From: Prevotella sp. tf2-5
GTDB lineage: Bacteria > Bacteroidota > Bacteroidia > Bacteroidales > Bacteroidaceae
DNA: 64,000 nt
Assembly (NCBI RefSeq): GCF_900115435.1
Contig: NZ_FOWK01000002.1
Location: 248,001-312,000, forward strand
Reading direction: 5' to 3'
In this document: positions 62,372 to 64,000 of the stretch, piece by piece
Layout of the letters: each line of letters opens with the position of its first letter
Numbering within the stretch: position 1 is the first letter of the stretch
Translations under genes and position numbers: made by a program
The notes under the pieces: model-generated
Seen by the model: only the letters and a program-made list of their open reading frames with translations
What the model was told of the DNA's origin: nothing
Databases searched by the model: none

Positions 62372-62986
62372 ATGACCAGAGAAGAATCAAGAGCACGTAA
62401 CGCATTGGAGAAAGTCTCAAATAAGTGTAGGAAACAAGTTGCAAAGAAGTTTGGTTGGAAACAAAGCGGCTATCTCAATTGGAGAATAGATTCAGGCTAT
62501 TATTTCAGCTTGTGTCATTTGGTCTTGGAACAGGTTGAGCTTTCCGTGAAGCCATACTTTATTGATGATTTATGGTGGGACATATTTGAGTTGCCCGAAT
62601 GCAAACAAGCACCAAAAAGTATAAGAGGCAAGGGGAGTTTTGCTGTTCCAGATGTACACTTAAAGGAGTACTTTGTCTTTGATACAGACAAAATTCCTGT
62701 TTACACAGAAGATGATGTGGTCGCCCGATGGGAAAGCACGTTCAATACCATAGAATCAGACATTGCTCATTTCCTCAGCGAGAATCCCAATCCCGATGCT
62801 TTTTGCCCAACGGGGCGAACTAACCGCATTTACGAACTAATGATGGACATACACTTAGGTAATCTTGACCAAGTTCAAGAAAAGATTGAATTATCCAAGA
62901 CAAACCACATTGGAGTATTCTTTCAGGGGCCCAAAGGTTATGATTATGAATATATTGAAAGATGGCTGAGTGGTCAGAAGCGGTAA
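62372..62986 (+). CDS. Protein of unknown function downstream of Fic
   Basis: This 204-residue protein starts MTREESRARNALEKVSNKC. It has no signal peptide or membrane helix and is rich in charged and aromatic residues (YLNWRIDSGYYFSLCH, DDLWWDIFELPE). I do not recognise the family. The middle part (VFDTDKIPVYTEDDVVARW) suggests an alpha/beta cytoplasmic protein. It starts 35 bases after fic on the same strand with no terminator between, so they probably share a transcript. It may be a partner, target or regulator of the Fic protein, or unrelated cargo of the same insertion. Confidence 0.75.
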   Translation: MTREESRARNALEKVSNKCRKQVAKKFGWKQSGYLNWRIDSGYYFSLCHLVLEQVELSVKPYFIDDLWWDIFELPECKQAPKSIRGKGSFAVPDVHLKEYFVFDTDKIPVYTEDDVVARWESTFNTIESDIAHFLSENPNPDAFCPTGRTNRIYELMMDIHLGNLDQVQEKIELSKTNHIGVFFQGPKGYDYEYIERWLSGQKR

Positions 62987-63151
62987 ATTTCAATTTAGCG
63001 AAAAACAAGAAAATGACATAGAAATAGATTTTTCTGCCGTAAAAACACGTTTTCGTTGCCATGAGCGTGTAAAAACGTGCAGAATGTGTCGTAAAAGAGT
63101 CGCCAGTAGTTTACAATAACTCTGTAACTCGTTGATAATCAACATCTGTTA

Positions 63152-63236
63152 GCCGCCGCCCAGGCAGCAGTCGAAGAGTAATTATCACACTGATATAAAG
63201 AGAAGGGACCTGTCCGTTTGGGCAGGTCTCTTTTTT
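63152..63236 (+). repeat. Right direct repeat: second copy of the ppdK 3' end plus terminator
   Basis: It matches 60796-60880 at about 81 of 85 positions. Differences are one base in the coding part and three just after the stop (AGAG in place of TTTA). No ppdK sequence precedes it. Confidence 0.9.
63206..63236 (+). terminator. Duplicated ppdK-type terminator closing the Fic cassette
   Basis: It has the same GACCTGTCC/GGGCAGGTC hairpin and T-run as after ppdK. Here it can end the Fic transcript. Confidence 0.8.
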
Positions 63237-63409
63237 TAATGTTGAACAGGTAATAGCAAAAGTACTTATGTCTATGCATGATGACGTACCGCATCCAACC
63301 AAGGTTCAGATAAAGATTACCAATCTTGACAAGAGGCAAATACAGTTGTATCAAAAGATAATACGATAACAGATGTGCTATATGAACTGTCAACAAATTA
63401 GATTTCACT

Positions 63410-64000
63410 TTATTTCGGTTGAAGACTCATACGGTAATCGCTGGGCGACTGGCCAAGATGCTTGGTGCAGTAACGGCTGAAGTAAGAGAGCGATGTAAAA
63501 TTCATAAGTTCTGCTATCTGGGTGAGGGACAGGCGTTCATTATTCAGATAGTCTTTTAATATAGGTACGGTGTGTCGGTCGATGTATGAGGTGACACTGT
63601 GTCCTGTCACGCGTTTGACGGTGGCCGAAAGATATTTAGGAGATACGTTCAGTCGCTCTGCATAGTAACTCACATCACGCTCTGTTCGACTGATGCCAGT
63701 AGCAAGCAGAGCCATCAGTTGTTTTACAATGTAGGCTGTGCGGTCAGTATGCGAATCGGTGGCTTCACGTTGAGCATGGGCCTCGAAGATGTCGTATATC
63801 ATCGTCAGACAGAGACTGCCCATTAGCTCGCGATAGAACTGCAAGTGGCGGTCGTCCATGCGGTCGCGCAGACGATGGAAGTCCTCTCTCAGGTGCTGAG
63901 CCTGTTCTTCAGTTAGTTTGATGACAGGGTCTTGGTTCAGCGAGATACTGCCACCGATGCTGTAGTTGTTCGACGGCAGCAGGTTCTGCAGGAACTTATA
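63410..64000 (-). CDS. AraC-family transcriptional regulator, partial (5' end outside window)
   Basis: The frame is open from the window edge (64000) to a stop at 63410, 196 codons; an internal ATG at 63859 is not the start, because 47 codons precede it in frame. The C-terminal 100 residues are an AraC-type double helix-turn-helix: VSYYAERLNVSPKYLSATVKRVTGHSV and LNNERLSLTQIAELMNFTSLSYFSRYCTKHLGQSP (both cited in part). The N-terminal sensing part is only partly visible. The targets are unknown. Confidence 0.9.
   Translation of the reverse strand, partial: YKFLQNLLPSNNYSIGGSISLNQDPVIKLTEEQAQHLREDFHRLRDRMDDRHLQFYRELMGSLCLTMIYDIFEAHAQREATDSHTDRTAYIVKQLMALLATGISRTERDVSYYAERLNVSPKYLSATVKRVTGHSVTSYIDRHTVPILKDYLNNERLSLTQIAELMNFTSLSYFSRYCTKHLGQSPSDYRMSLQPK

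Larger units (their letters stand above)
62987..63409. other. Gene-free junction between the Fic cassette and the AraC-type gene
   Basis: It contains AT-rich sequence up to about 63151, including the stretch around GTAACTCGTTGATAATCAAC (63124-63143). The second copy of the ppdK 3' end and terminator follows (63152-63236), and then about 170 bases without a recognised feature. The short reading frames across the repeat are not credible genes. Confidence 0.75.

Noticed and set aside
63139..63408. 89-codon minus-strand frame after the Fic cassette
   Set aside because: It runs through the duplicated terminator and ppdK end, has no recognisable domain and no promoter.

Overview
The window looks like a chromosomal segment from a Prevotella/Segatella-type member of the Bacteroidales. 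The basis is the recurrent Bacteroidota promoter element TAnnTTTG with a TTTG about 19-20 bases upstream, typical Bacteroidota gene sets (890-residue-class MalQ with starch-binding domains, GlnRS, long SecA, a DUF4105 protein) and moderate GC with AT-rich capsule genes. The species assignment is inference; there is no rRNA here.

Layout. 1-16,600, all on the minus strand: a two-block exopolysaccharide/capsule locus. Reading 5' to 3', it starts with a lone receiver protein and a receiver-fused undecaprenyl-phosphate sugar transferase, then a TolC-like protein, a Wzz/Wzc-like chain-length protein, an O-antigen polymerase-like protein and three GT2 glycosyltransferases. After a 398-base gap rich in small repeats come an AAA-type ATPase, a flippase, a GT2, an acyltransferase, a DUF6625 protein and a second, partial ATPase. 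16,600-23,200: xylulokinase, phosphate butyryltransferase/butyrate kinase, and mannose-1-phosphate guanylyltransferase plus GDP-fucose synthase, which feed nucleotide sugars to the capsule. 22,600-31,100: DedA, a TPR protein and GlnS in one operon, then MltG, MalQ and an ABC ATPase. 31,100-37,150: SecA, a degenerate phosphatase-like protein and DUF4105. 37,200-49,900, mostly plus strand: outer-membrane protein, LptC, CNNM/CorC protein, PpiD-like foldase, a truncated leukocidin-like fragment, PheT, YebC, a small lipoprotein (minus), LepA and a Crp/Fnr regulator. 50,000-51,400: a membrane protein and four tRNAs (Thr, Gly, Ser, Glu). 51,400-52,130: a gene-free stretch with a minisatellite and a palindrome-rich element. 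52,100-60,830: NhaC, UvrA, tagaturonate reductase and pyruvate phosphate dikinase. 60,800-63,240: an inserted Fic cassette flanked by copies of the ppdK 3' end. 63,410-64,000: a partial AraC-type regulator.

The most unusual structures are: (1) a 240-base element at 51,855-52,094 with 30-base terminal inverted repeats enclosing four further hairpins, directly upstream of a near-leaderless nhaC; (2) the Fic plus unknown-gene cassette bracketed by 85-base direct copies of the ppdK end and terminator; (3) an ATPase gene inserted at the start of a flippase gene, leaving a second vestigial copy of that start upstream; (4) a 5'-truncated leukocidin-like gene behind the ppiD terminator; (5) a candidate small RNA at 26,510-26,609; and (6) short tandem repeats inside uvrA and two glycosyltransferase genes. 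I saw no CRISPR array, rRNA, transposase or integrase gene in the window. All functional statements come from reading the sequence and from family knowledge; no database search was run.
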